The translations under genes and the position numbers were made by a program. A stretch of DNA of 64,000 bases. Origin: CBDBZL01 sp965213545. GTDB taxonomy: Bacteria > Pseudomonadota > Alphaproteobacteria > Sphingomonadales > Sphingomonadaceae. The stretch lies in assembly GCA_965213545.1 (NCBI GenBank), contig CBDBZL010000001.1, positions 186,001-250,000 of the forward strand, in the 5' to 3' direction. Under the pieces are notes generated by a model. That model was not told the DNA's origin, did no database searches, and saw only the letters and a list, made by a program, of their open reading frames with translations. Of the stretch, positions 18,037 to 27,653 are shown one piece after another (within the stretch, counting starts at the first letter, position 1; each line of letters opens with the position of its first letter).

Positions 18037-21000
18037 CTACGTCCACTTGTTCCCCGAGATGTCCGTTACACCCGGGCTGGACGTAATCTTGAAGAACTTG
18101 TTGCTACTTCCTCGATTTATCCCAGCGGGATCATTCCACTGTGTGGCGTCGCCGACCAGGAACACCTGCGGTTGCGTTCCGGTAATGCCGGCGCCAAGCG
18201 TACCGATCCCTAGACTGCCATTGGTGAGCTCGGTAAATTTTGCCACCTGTGCCGGATCGGTAACCCGCTCGGTCGTATTGAGCCACAACCCTCCAAGCTC
18301 GATCGCCGTACTGCCGACCATATATTTTTGCCCCACGTTGCGGCTCCAGTGCACTTCCTTGCCCGAGCCTCCACTCCAGCTATTGCCTGCTCCAATCGCC
18401 GAATTGCCGTTGAGTCTGAGCTTGAAGCCGCTCGCTGCCGAAGGGTCGCTGAGGTCCCAATCAGCCCGAATGCTGTAAGCAGTGCCGACTGTCAGCGGAG
18501 TGGTGATCAGCTGAGCAACGATCCCGCCGGTCGTATCGCGCAGCTGGATCCGCAGCGCGGTGTTCCCGGAAAATGTCAGGCGGATAGGAGGGTTGCCGCC
18601 GAGCGTACCGAAAAATGTTCCCGGAGTGCTGGTCAGCAACTTGAAGTGCGAGATCCACAGTGTTCCCTGAGCTGAATTTGCGCCAAGCTTCTGCCCCGAC
18701 GAAACAACTTCGTAGCGGTCAGACGAGGCGAACTTCACCACCGGATAGGACGCGTTGTCTCCGCCGATGCTGGGCGTGATGTTGTCGGCTTCCATGGGGG
18801 GTGAGATAGCCGCCAACTCGACCCCATCGACGCTGCGCGCCCGGTCAGACGGCGGCGGCGCATACGCCACGGTAACCGACTGGTTGCGAGTAACCTTTTG
18901 CGTAAGCAATAGGCCTATCACGTTGCGCCATATTCCTGCCAGGGTGAAGGGAACGACGGCTCCATCTACCCGTACGGTAAATGCATTTGCGGACGGAACG
19001 CGGGTCATGTCGAAGGCCTTGTCTGACACCAGCCGCAATACGCTGCCCGGATACGGGTCGCTGCTCGTCGGACTGGCGGTTCCCGACGGACTGCCATTGA
19101 CGAAAGCCGTGACCCGGGGCGGATCCACAATTGCGGGCCGATAACTTTCTGACATCGCGCTATGGAAGCGCGAGGGTGCGTTTGTCCCTAGCCCGGCTTG
19201 AACCGACAGTCGTTGTACAACCTCATGATGCCAGTAAGATGCAAGGAAATAATCGAATACTGGCGGATTGTTCCAGAGAGGTCCTTCCGCGCCTGCGGTC
19301 AGCCGAACAGCCAACACTGCACCGAAGACGTAGCTGCCTGTAATATCCCGATAGACCTCTGTCCAGTTGGAGCCGCCCGCGCCCCATTCGTTGCCGCCGA
19401 TCATCCATGGCTCGAAGCGTGAAAGCGGCCTGTCGGGATAGCCAGGGGTTGTGCCGGCGATCTGCTTGGTCGCCTCGACCTGGCCGGCGGTGATGGTCAG
19501 AACTTGGATATCCTCGGTCCAGGCTGCATTGTTCTGGGCCGCGGCACGCATCCATGTAGGGCAATCTAGACCCAACGCGGCACAGGTCATGACCAAAGCG
19601 GCACGCTTCCACGCATTGCCTCCACCATTGGTCAGACCGATCCCGCCCTCATCGGCGCGTGAGGCCGCATCGATGGCCAGTTGCGCCACGAGCAGCAGCA
19701 GCTCGAGCTTCTGCTCGCCCGGGATTGCCAGGTGAAGGTAGAGCAGCGCGTTAGTAACATTGTCGCCGATCTCGCGGCCGTAAACATCGTGATTGTTTTT
19801 GGGCGAGAGGTTTTTCGCGTCAATCGAATTGGGAACGGCAAGCTGGAACAGCCTGCTCATGCGGCTCAGCACGGTACCGATCGGCGGTGCATCTCCAGGG
19901 ATCGGAAGATTGCGGAAGACCGACAAATCCAGCGACCTCTTGTTGAATGGCGAACTCTTGTCGGACCCTGCTATACCAGGTCGCATGTCACCGCCTGCCG
20001 GCAACGTATCCACCACCGTCAGCACCGCCAGATCGGTCAGCATCGCCGCTCCATAAGGATCGACTTCGGCCTTCTTGACCGCACTAACTGCCTTGACCAC
20101 GCTGCCGGTGGTCAGGACGAGAGGCTGCCCGGTATTTCCCGGATCGACATTGAGCGCATCGACATAAGGGGGAAGCGTGTTGCCGTTCTTTCCCGGCGGC
20201 AGGTCGCTCTTTTCGATCCCGTCCCAGCCCTGGATATGGCCCGTGCCCGCGGCAAGCCCGCTATTACCCGACTTGCTGCCACCAACTTGGCTGCGGTTTC
20301 CTGCATTCAAGACAGCGCCATGGACCTGCCGACCGGTATAAGCAAAATTGTCGGCGAACTGACCGTCGATCGTCTCACCGCCAGGTGTGATCGAGATAAT
20401 GGTGACCGGGCCTTCTACCGCCCAGTCACCATTTGCATAGCGAGCTACGGGACGGGGTTCGGAAAAATTCCAGGTGATCCCATACTGGCTAACGCTCGAG
20501 GCGATGCCCGATTGTGTCTGTCCGACGTCCACCGGGCGCGACAGGACCAACCCACCACCCGAACCCTTGCTATGCAACGGGGGGATCGGCTCGCCCACGG
20601 CGCCATATCGCAGCACCGAAGGTGCCAGGTTGGTAAGCAGTTCACCTTGCGCAGTGAAATCGCCCTCTTGGTCGTTGACGTAAAGCGAGGTCTCGTTGCC
20701 GCCGATCGTCGTATTGCTTACGTTATTGAGGCCAACCAGGCTTGCAGGTGCTGCCTGTTGCTCGTGAATATGGTTCTCGACGATCGGCGTTGAGGCGGGG
20801 TTTGCACCCCAGGCGAGAAAGGCGAACGAATTATTCCCGATTAAGCAGCCGGGGCCGGAGGTGAAAGAACGATCCGTCCTTAAGGTCATGCCTTGGGTAG
20901 ACAGCGTGTTATGCACCATCAGCACATGATTATGCGCTCCGTCCAAGCACGAGCTCACGGGCGGCTCGCTCCCCACCGGTCGCACGTTCTGGACTGCGTT

Positions 21001-22602
21001 GTTGGCAATAAGAAGATCGTGTCTCGCACCCTGACCTTCCAGATCAAAGCTTCGCCCTGCCATGTCGATGGCGGCATTCCCCCAAACCACCAGGTTCTGC
21101 GCGTCCCCGGAAACGCGCCATAGCGAGGACTTGACCCCAATATGCGTGACAAGGTTGAGTGTGGTGCCCTTGATATTGCGGGCACCGAAGGGGCTGGCTG
21201 CGGTGCCCGACAAACCCAGCCAGGTTGCCGCTCGCGTCCAGCTGGTATCGACTGCCGTTGCAGAAATTCCCGGCAATGTCTTCAGCCAAGCGACAAGATT
21301 TGCCAGCGAGTAATTCGTATTGGCCGTATAAGCGGCATCAGAGTTCTGCAGGGTGAAGTTGCGGTCCGGGTTCCCGGCGACCCGAACGGTCACCAAACGC
21401 GTCGCGGCTCCCGGCTCTCCAGCCAGTTCAATCGTAGCGCTCGCCGCTGTGCCCTCGTAGCGTACGTCAAGAGCGGGAACGTCGCGCGCCAACGTCCGAT
21501 CGCTGCGCAAACTGGTGCTGGTGTTGCCTATAACTGCAGGACAAGCTGCATAAAGATCACCATAACCGCCGATCGCGTTCGTGCCGCGCACTAGTTTGGC
21601 ATTGGCAAAGGTGTCGCTTGAATCGTACGAAACGCATTCGGTATACCAGGCGCCCGCCGGCACTGTTCCAACCACGGGCCTCAGCGCACCACGCCAGGTC
21701 GCACTTGGACCGGCGGAATTTATAATGGTGCAACCGTCCAGCCAATGCGACCTCGTGCTCCCGTTCTCACTGTGAATATGTGAGATGAACCGCATGTCGA
21801 TCGAGAGGTTGCTTCCCTTGAAGCGCAGTCCGCCATAACGACTGCGCAACGCTGCCGCAGCATCCCCTGAGTAGCTGGGCTTGGCGATGCGCACGTCAGG
21901 AACAGCGGCGGTAATCGTGCAATAGCCGGTCCCTTCATAGGGTTGGCCGGTATCAGCAATGTCGTATTCGCTGGCTTCGACAATGGTGATCAATGGATTG
22001 GCCAAGCCTGTTGTCCGGCAATGCGAGAGTGCCTGACCAACAGTTTGGAAATTGGCATCTGCGGTCGACGCCACGGTAAAGCGCCCGTCATGGACACTCG
22101 CCTGTGGACTGAACTGAAATGGTCCGATCACCCGTGCCGCAAGTGTCTTATCGCGGGGTTTCGCTTTAAAGAAGACTTGTCCATGACCGTTGCGGCCGTC
22201 GTGACGCAAGAGAGCCCACCAGCCGAAATAGGTCCGATACGTTCCATTCGCATCGGCAAAAGTCTGGAATGAGGGTGCTGCAATGGTCCGGCTCATTCCT
22301 TCGAAATGCACCTCGACACCCTCAAGACCCATATTTGCAAGAAGGCTGCCTTCCTCGTTCGCTCCGCCCATCACACCGACAAGCAATTCGTCCGAAAAGA
22401 ACTGGTTGGGGGGCACGATAAGCTGCAGGATCGACTTCGGACCGGTTCTTGGCGGGTCGATCGGCACGGCATCGAAGCCGCTACCCGGCTGACCGGTCCA
22501 CGCTGGAGCAGGCGAGACCACCGGGAGCGTTGCGCTTGCACCTAGGGCTATGAAGCGCGCATTGCTTTGATGCGAACCGAAGCCGAAGCCGAAGCGGGGC
22601 AT
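18037..22602 (-). CDS. Giant fibre-like protein paired with a GTA-type spike base
   Basis: 1521 residues with no signal peptide, starting MPRFGFGFGSHQ. By eye: an N-terminal beta region (about 1-180); a probable right-handed beta-helix (about 180-650, with rungs such as LLIANNAVQN and CLIGNNSFAFLAW); a mixed region with YANGDWAVEGPVTIISITPGG; an alpha-helical part (about 900-1150, LLLLVAQLAIDAASRADEGG then GGGNAWKRAALVM); an Ig-like SwmB-type repeat (about 1165-1268, ending VTVAYAPPPSDRARSVDG); and a C-terminal LamG/concanavalin-like domain (about 1270-1521). Its ATG overlaps the spike-base stop (TAATG), so the two are translationally coupled. The layout suggests a receptor-binding fibre that contacts a glycan. 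Function is inferred; a secreted polysaccharide-processing protein is an alternative. Confidence 0.7.
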   Translation of the reverse strand: MPRFGFGFGSHQSNARFIALGASATLPVVSPAPAWTGQPGSGFDAVPIDPPRTGPKSILQLIVPPNQFFSDELLVGVMGGANEEGSLLANMGLEGVEVHFEGMSRTIAAPSFQTFADANGTYRTYFGWWALLRHDGRNGHGQVFFKAKPRDKTLAARVIGPFQFSPQASVHDGRFTVASTADANFQTVGQALSHCRTTGLANPLITIVEASEYDIADTGQPYEGTGYCTITAAVPDVRIAKPSYSGDAAAALRSRYGGLRFKGSNLSIDMRFISHIHSENGSTRSHWLDGCTIINSAGPSATWRGALRPVVGTVPAGAWYTECVSYDSSDTFANAKLVRGTNAIGGYGDLYAACPAVIGNTSTSLRSDRTLARDVPALDVRYEGTAASATIELAGEPGAATRLVTVRVAGNPDRNFTLQNSDAAYTANTNYSLANLVAWLKTLPGISATAVDTSWTRAATWLGLSGTAASPFGARNIKGTTLNLVTHIGVKSSLWRVSGDAQNLVVWGNAAIDMAGRSFDLEGQGARHDLLIANNAVQNVRPVGSEPPVSSCLDGAHNHVLMVHNTLSTQGMTLRTDRSFTSGPGCLIGNNSFAFLAWGANPASTPIVENHIHEQQAAPASLVGLNNVSNTTIGGNETSLYVNDQEGDFTAQGELLTNLAPSVLRYGAVGEPIPPLHSKGSGGGLVLSRPVDVGQTQSGIASSVSQYGITWNFSEPRPVARYANGDWAVEGPVTIISITPGGETIDGQFADNFAYTGRQVHGAVLNAGNRSQVGGSKSGNSGLAAGTGHIQGWDGIEKSDLPPGKNGNTLPPYVDALNVDPGNTGQPLVLTTGSVVKAVSAVKKAEVDPYGAAMLTDLAVLTVVDTLPAGGDMRPGIAGSDKSSPFNKRSLDLSVFRNLPIPGDAPPIGTVLSRMSRLFQLAVPNSIDAKNLSPKNNHDVYGREIGDNVTNALLYLHLAIPGEQKLELLLLVAQLAIDAASRADEGGIGLTNGGGNAWKRAALVMTCAALGLDCPTWMRAAAQNNAAWTEDIQVLTITAGQVEATKQIAGTTPGYPDRPLSRFEPWMIGGNEWGAGGSNWTEVYRDITGSYVFGAVLAVRLTAGAEGPLWNNPPVFDYFLASYWHHEVVQRLSVQAGLGTNAPSRFHSAMSESYRPAIVDPPRVTAFVNGSPSGTASPTSSDPYPGSVLRLVSDKAFDMTRVPSANAFTVRVDGAVVPFTLAGIWRNVIGLLLTQKVTRNQSVTVAYAPPPSDRARSVDGVELAAISPPMEADNITPSIGGDNASYPVVKFASSDRYEVVSSGQKLGANSAQGTLWISHFKLLTSTPGTFFGTLGGNPPIRLTFSGNTALRIQLRDTTGGIVAQLITTPLTVGTAYSIRADWDLSDPSAASGFKLRLNGNSAIGAGNSWSGGSGKEVHWSRNVGQKYMVGSTAIELGGLWLNTTERVTDPAQVAKFTELTNGSLGIGTLGAGITGTQPQVFLVGDATQWNDPAGINRGSSNKFFKITSSPGVTDISGNKWT

Positions 22603-22871
22603 TAGGCCAGACCCACGAGCTCGCGCGCCGTCGTTCCGGTCGCCTTTACTGCTCGTATGCGCACATCGAGTATGGCGCCCGCCGGCAGGTTGCGGAACGT
22701 GACGGGATCGTCACCACGCACCGGCGTCAGCGTCACGTCACCCGCTTCGCCGACATAGAGCGCCTTGGTGGCGCGCGGCAGATCGACGCTATCGTCAGGT
22801 TGCACGACAAAACAGGTTTCAGCAGGCGTCATCGGGTTCTCGACCGAATGGCGGTAGGCATCTTCGAACAT
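22602..22871 (-). CDS. Spike base protein, Rcc01079 (GhsA)-like
   Basis: An 89-residue protein whose pattern (QPDDSVDLPRATKALYVGEA, then VTFRNLPAGAILDVRIRAVKATGTTARELVGL) matches the spike base family typified by Rcc01079 of the Rhodobacter capsulatus gene transfer agent. I place the start at ATG 22871 because AGGAG lies seven bases upstream. An ATG at 22937 in the same frame adds 22 residues that do not resemble the family and has a weak ribosome-binding site. In RcGTA the homologue anchors a fibre at the capsid vertex. Here the next coupled gene is the 1521-residue fibre-like protein. No capsid or tail genes are in the window. Confidence 0.75.
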   Translation of the reverse strand: MFEDAYRHSVENPMTPAETCFVVQPDDSVDLPRATKALYVGEAGDVTLTPVRGDDPVTFRNLPAGAILDVRIRAVKATGTTARELVGLA

Positions 22872-23179
22872 TAGCACACTCCTATCGGAACAGGACAAGA
22901 ACATGCCGCTATCATCGTAATAAGGTGTAGGAAACATTTTCGTAAGCTAGGGACATCAGGTACAGGCATTAATCATCTTTAGACCTGCTCGTTAGCTCTT
23001 CGCTGCAACGACAACAGACCCATCTTGATTGGGATCGAGCAAACCTGTCCGCACTCCGCGTGAGAGGGACGTAAATCCGTGCGGATCAGTTGTGTTGGAT
23101 TATCGATAGTGCGATCTAAAATGTTGGAATACGCACCTGATCCATATTAGAAACGATCGGCGGGTGACTAGGACCTCTT
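22872..23179. other. AT-rich intergenic region upstream of the spike pair
   Basis: This holds the presumed promoter of the spike pair and the 3' flank of the polymerase-like gene. A 7-bp inverted repeat (TCCGCAC at 23048-23054, GTGCGGA at 23079-23085) is visible. I see no credible ORF or tRNA. Confidence 0.4.
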
Positions 23180-24532
23180 TTACGTTTTAAATCGCAGTCT
23201 CGGACGCACGCCGGACCGTGTCTTTCCGAGTCGCGTAGCCCCGGCCATCATCTGGCCGAACGTAACCCCCACTCCGATGAGCATAGCCTGCCAGATGCTG
23301 ATTGCTTCGTATAGATGGACAGCCAAACCACCAATAGCCAGCGCAATTAAGGTATAGCAGAGCGCGTAGGCAGCACGTTGGTCGAGCGGATAAGGAGACC
23401 AAGCCCCGCGCAAACCAGTTGCAGCCGCTGCCAGAACAGCCGCAGCAATAGCAAGCATGGTCGGGTATCCGTATCGCAACCCAAACACGAGCCACTGCGC
23501 ATCCACCGAAGCCGTATGCATCCATCCTGGCCTGACATATGGTCGAACTCCGATACCGAATAAAGGGTTACGGTTCAGGTCAGCTCCACCATATTCCCAT
23601 ATCAGTAGTCGAAAGTAGCCAGTCTGCGGCGTCAAGGTAAGATTACGAATGATAAATTTCAAGGCCCCATTACCAGAGAAGACCTCGATAAAGAGTAACA
23701 CGAAAAGGGTTCCAGCTATGAAGGCGGGAAACACCGGAAGGCCCGATTTGTGATGAATATAATTCACAATCATGAGCCCAGTGATTACAATAAAAACAAG
23801 GTAACCAGTAGAGCTAAGCGAAAAGAAAAAGCCAGAAATTCCTATAATACCAAGCAATCGCAATCCAGGCTTCTGTACGAGATACCAAATAAATGCCGTG
23901 AAGGAAGACAAGAATACCCCGGCAAGTATCGGGTGTCCGAACGGACCCTCGGCGCGCATCATCCCCATTCGAACTTCATTCTGATAACCGTCACCCAGCT
24001 CGTTGGGCGGAACATACCCGGTCAAGCTGAGGAAGAACGGCCGATAAAACGCTTGATGCGAAAGCGCTTCGATTGCAACGATCAAAGAGCAGAACAGCAG
24101 TGCCGGTATGACTGCGATAGAGATACTCCGCAAATCTGCGCTAGTACGAATACTCGCTCTGCCGATAAAATAGGCCAAGCCCATATTCATTGCATCCGAC
24201 AGCGCAGCTACAAACCCGGTCGCGAACCCCTCGGTTATCGTAAATGCCACCAGCATCCAAGCCATCGCGAAAAGAATGAACATATCGATGAACGAAATCG
24301 TCATACGATGCCTGCCAGCATAATATATAGCCAGAGGTAACATGAGAACTAGTATAATTCGGTAAGGAGCGAACTCGATATTAAAAAGCTCTATCGTTAG
24401 CTCTTGCGGCAATAGGAACGAGTAAATTAGCACCACGGCGGGCACGATACGGCCTGATGATGAGCTAGATACCGTCTGAGTGGTAGAGCCACTAGGGCGG
24501 GCAGATAGCCCGGATCTATAGATATTCGCCAT
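23180..24532 (-). CDS. O-antigen ligase / Wzy polymerase-like membrane protein
   Basis: 450 residues with about eleven hydrophobic segments and a large periplasmic-type loop late in the sequence. The pattern (MRAEGPFGHPILAGVFLSSF, then NPLFGIGVRPYVRPGWMHTASVDAQWL) fits the O-antigen ligase/polymerase superfamily, which joins undecaprenyl-linked glycan units or transfers them to an acceptor. Ligase and polymerase cannot be separated by sequence. GC is noticeably lower than in flanking core genes. It lies downstream of wzc and wza on the same strand, across a 160-bp AT-rich gap. Confidence 0.78.
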   Translation of the reverse strand: MANIYRSGLSARPSGSTTQTVSSSSSGRIVPAVVLIYSFLLPQELTIELFNIEFAPYRIILVLMLPLAIYYAGRHRMTISFIDMFILFAMAWMLVAFTITEGFATGFVAALSDAMNMGLAYFIGRASIRTSADLRSISIAVIPALLFCSLIVAIEALSHQAFYRPFFLSLTGYVPPNELGDGYQNEVRMGMMRAEGPFGHPILAGVFLSSFTAFIWYLVQKPGLRLLGIIGISGFFFSLSSTGYLVFIVITGLMIVNYIHHKSGLPVFPAFIAGTLFVLLFIEVFSGNGALKFIIRNLTLTPQTGYFRLLIWEYGGADLNRNPLFGIGVRPYVRPGWMHTASVDAQWLVFGLRYGYPTMLAIAAAVLAAAATGLRGAWSPYPLDQRAAYALCYTLIALAIGGLAVHLYEAISIWQAMLIGVGVTFGQMMAGATRLGKTRSGVRPRLRFKT

Positions 24533-24692
24533 ATAGTCCGAACCTTCATGCTACCAAATGATAGTTAATAAACAACCTAATAACACGAAACGAACACCTC
24601 CAGCCGCACTATTATGATCGAGCTATAACTAATATAAAATTATCACCGAAGGATTGTAAGTATTAGCTGAGCGTAAGCGCTGACAACACCCG

Positions 24693-26897
24693 TCATCTAT
24701 CACGTGAGTTATACGCATAATACGATTGTTCCGCTCTGTAGCTTTCCCCAGCTTCCAAAGCCCGGAACTTGGTCAAGATCAACCCAACAATGTTTGCATT
24801 CATATCGTCGAGACGACGCAACGCTATTCGCGCTTTGCTCAACTGGGCTCTGTTCGCTTCGATAACGAATGCGATAGCGTCCGCATTGCGCGACAGAAGC
24901 GGTGCGTCGGCAATACCCATAACCGGCGCACTATCGAGGATCATGACATCGTATTGACTGCGATATCGCTCAATAAACTCCGCAATTAGGCCGGAGGACA
25001 GGATTTCTACGGGATCTTCAGGACTTTCCTCACCCATTGGCAATACATCAAGATATTCATTACCAACTGCAAGCAATGCACGCTCGAGTGGAACACGAGA
25101 ATACAATACGTCTATCACGCCAACTTTCGGTCGAGCTTCGCCGAACATGCGAGCTAATCCGGGGCGTCGGAGGTCTAGATCAACGAGCAGCACCTTTCGA
25201 CCCGTCGCCGCGTATTTGCGCGCCAACGCCACGACCGACGTCGTCTTGCCCTCACCCGCTTCACTACTCGTCACCTGTATTACCGGATGCTCCTTGCGGA
25301 CGGCATGATCCAGCGTTGCGCGGATCGAGGCATAAGCTTCACTTATCGGACTGAATGGGTCTTCGATCTCGTCGGGAATTTCTTCAGTCACGTAAGGCGT
25401 ACGACCCAATGCTAGCAGCCCCAGCTTATTTTCCATTCCCTCCGCAGTGCGCAATCGGTCGTCGAACGTCTCGCGCAAAACCGCGATGCCGGTTGCGATA
25501 CCCGCCCCCAATAAAAACGAGATGATGAGGTTCAACAGAATGTTGGGGGAGGAGGGCTGTCCCGGGACCATAGCCCGGTCGAGCACAGTCACATTTCCCG
25601 ACTGCAAATTCGCAGCCGAAGATATTTCATTGTACCGGTTTAACAGTATAGCGAGCTGATTGCGAAGCGCCGCTGCGTCGCGGTCGATTATGTTATATTC
25701 AACGCGGCGATCCTGCTCATCAAGCGTCTCTTGAGATACACGTTCAAGCTCAGTGCTCAAGGCCTGCTCCTGACGAAGAGCAATCTGATAATTGTCGCGA
25801 ATGGCGTTCTTGATGTCCTGGCTCGCCTCGGCAACCTGCTGATCGATCTCATCGACCTGAGCCCGGATTTGCCGTAGTTGCGGGAAATCATCGCGGTAAC
25901 GCTCCTGAAGCTGCGACAATTGCGCTTCGAGATCGTTCTGACGGGCGCGCAAACCAAGGATCACCGCATTTTGTTGCACGACCGGCAACTGGGTTGCGGG
26001 AACGTTCGCGACTGCACGCCACTGGGTTTCGGCGGCAATCCTGTTCGCTCGCGCCTGCGTGTAAGTCCCGCTTACCGCCGCCAGGTTCGAAACAGAAACA
26101 ACGGAAGTCTGCGCTGGCCCGGCTTGGTTATTGGGATCAAACGGCGCCGGTGCAATAACTGGATCGGCAACGATCTCATTTTCGCGAGCGTAAGCAAGAG
26201 CTTGCCGCTCAGCTTCGACAAGGCGTCCGCGCACGTCCTGGATTTGCTCCTCAAGATAGTTGAGCGCAAAACTGTTCGTTCCGGTTGCGAGCCGGGCGGT
26301 TCCGTCCATGAATGCATCAACATATCCGTTTGCGATCCGGGCTGCGAGCACTGGATCGCCCATCTCGATCTGCACTACGACGGTATCGCTATCCAATGGC
26401 GTGTAGATATCCGCAACATCGCTCAGGACGGACGCAGCAATTTGCCGCCGCATTTCCTCGGTCCCGCGATCAAGAGGTCCATCGAAATTACCTTCCAACA
26501 GCGTCGGATTGTCCTGCAGGCCCAGTTCATCAACCACTCGCAAAGCCATGTTTCGGCTTCCAAGCAGACTTACGACCGATCGCTGGTAGGCGTTTAGCGC
26601 GTTCGCCGGAACGGACGGATCCGTCACCTCCTGTCCCGGAATCAATTCGGGACTACCTGCCTCAACCTGCATAATCGCCGCAGCCTGGTACAGCGGCGGT
26701 TGGAGCAAGGTGAACAAAAGGCCTGCAAGGAATACGAGCGCTGTAACCCCGATGAGGATCAGCCGTTGACGCCAAAGAAAGGCACGGACAGCGGCCAGGC
26801 TGAACATGCCCCCTGACCCTTGAGCGGGGGGAGCCGGTTCGCTTGCGACCGCGCCCTGTGGCCGATCAGCATCATAGAATTCGCCCGTGGAGGCCAT
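24693..26897 (-). CDS. Wzc-like chain-length regulator fused to a tyrosine autokinase
   Basis: 734-residue inner-membrane protein controlling polysaccharide chain length and export. A Wzz domain with membrane segments at about 45-65 and 460-485 encloses a long periplasmic coiled coil rich in Gln and Glu (about 195-430). A proline-containing MVPGQPSSPN precedes the second segment, as in the family. The cytoplasmic BY-kinase domain has Walker A (SSEAGEGKTTS, about 544-554), A' (LLVDLDLRRPGL) and B (VMILDSAPV). The C-terminus has a tyrosine cluster (Tyr720, 726, 727, 729) suited to autophosphorylation. It lies 36 bp downstream of wza. Confidence 0.9.
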   Translation of the reverse strand: MASTGEFYDADRPQGAVASEPAPPAQGSGGMFSLAAVRAFLWRQRLILIGVTALVFLAGLLFTLLQPPLYQAAAIMQVEAGSPELIPGQEVTDPSVPANALNAYQRSVVSLLGSRNMALRVVDELGLQDNPTLLEGNFDGPLDRGTEEMRRQIAASVLSDVADIYTPLDSDTVVVQIEMGDPVLAARIANGYVDAFMDGTARLATGTNSFALNYLEEQIQDVRGRLVEAERQALAYARENEIVADPVIAPAPFDPNNQAGPAQTSVVSVSNLAAVSGTYTQARANRIAAETQWRAVANVPATQLPVVQQNAVILGLRARQNDLEAQLSQLQERYRDDFPQLRQIRAQVDEIDQQVAEASQDIKNAIRDNYQIALRQEQALSTELERVSQETLDEQDRRVEYNIIDRDAAALRNQLAILLNRYNEISSAANLQSGNVTVLDRAMVPGQPSSPNILLNLIISFLLGAGIATGIAVLRETFDDRLRTAEGMENKLGLLALGRTPYVTEEIPDEIEDPFSPISEAYASIRATLDHAVRKEHPVIQVTSSEAGEGKTTSVVALARKYAATGRKVLLVDLDLRRPGLARMFGEARPKVGVIDVLYSRVPLERALLAVGNEYLDVLPMGEESPEDPVEILSSGLIAEFIERYRSQYDVMILDSAPVMGIADAPLLSRNADAIAFVIEANRAQLSKARIALRRLDDMNANIVGLILTKFRALEAGESYRAEQSYYAYNSRDR

Positions 26898-26933
26898 GGA
26901 AAACGCCGCTCCTAAACTATCGAACGCAAGGCA

Positions 26934-27653
26934 TCAAAACCTGCGAAACCAACCAAACACGGGGACTGTCTGCAGAGCATCCTGCCAGAATTGCGACAGA
27001 TTGCTAAGCCCTACGACAATGCGGTCGCCCGGCTCGAGCACGGGATCCATCATCGTTCCAGACTGCATGGCCACGTAATCGAACTTGGCAATTGCGATCC
27101 CTTCAGGCGTTTGACGAAACACCGCAATGTCCTTGGGATCGGCAATGCGCAGCGGTCCGTTCGCAAGGGCAATTGCACCGGAAAGCCTCGTGCCAGGAAT
27201 GAAGTTATAAAGACCTGGAGCGCCTACCGAACCTTCGACCGTCACCAGGTGCGAACCATATTGCACGACATTGACGGTAACTTCGGCGAACCGGAGAAAG
27301 CGTTCATTGAGCATTTGCTCGATCTGCGACTCAACCTGACCCGCCGTCATTCCGGCAACCTGCATAGGTCCGAGCAATGGGACAGAGATACTACCAGCCG
27401 CGGAGACAGGTACTTGATTGAGACTGAGGTCAGGCTCCTGAAAAACAACCATACTGATGACGTCATTGGGCCGAAGCTCATAGCTCGTGCTAGGAAAAAC
27501 ATTGTAACTTGCTTGACCCAGCGGAACCACAGGCCGTGTGACCGCAGGTCCAGCTTCGGAGTCCGGCCCCCCATAACCATAGCACCCGCCTAGCACGAGT
27601 AAGGCGAGGAGAACACATACCTGCCCGAGCGTGCCCGAGATCTGCTTCATCAT
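26934..27653 (-). CDS. Wza-like polysaccharide export lipoprotein
   Basis: Outer-membrane polysaccharide export (OPX) protein. The start at about 27653 gives a lipoprotein signal (MMKQISGTLGQ, hydrophobic core, lipobox VLGGC). The open frame extends to 27752, but that part is charged and would spoil the signal. The poly_export domain (YELRPNDVISMVVFQEPDLS to MLNERFL) is followed by one SLBB-type domain (VTVEGSVGAPGLYNFIPGTRL). The C-terminal FWQDALQTVPVFGWFRRF may be the amphipathic pore helix. At about 240 residues it belongs to the short OPX class. wzc follows. Confidence 0.85.
   Translation of the reverse strand: MMKQISGTLGQVCVLLALLVLGGCYGYGGPDSEAGPAVTRPVVPLGQASYNVFPSTSYELRPNDVISMVVFQEPDLSLNQVPVSAAGSISVPLLGPMQVAGMTAGQVESQIEQMLNERFLRFAEVTVNVVQYGSHLVTVEGSVGAPGLYNFIPGTRLSGAIALANGPLRIADPKDIAVFRQTPEGIAIAKFDYVAMQSGTMMDPVLEPGDRIVVGLSNLSQFWQDALQTVPVFGWFRRF

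Noticed and set aside
19681..20793. A 370-codon plus-strand open frame opposite the giant fibre-like gene
   Set aside because: Basic, low-complexity translation without homology pattern; the minus strand has one continuous 1521-codon frame with recognisable domains.
18037..22871. A complete prophage
   Set aside because: No integrase, terminase, portal, capsid, tail or lysis genes flank the spike pair; neighbours are polysaccharide genes.
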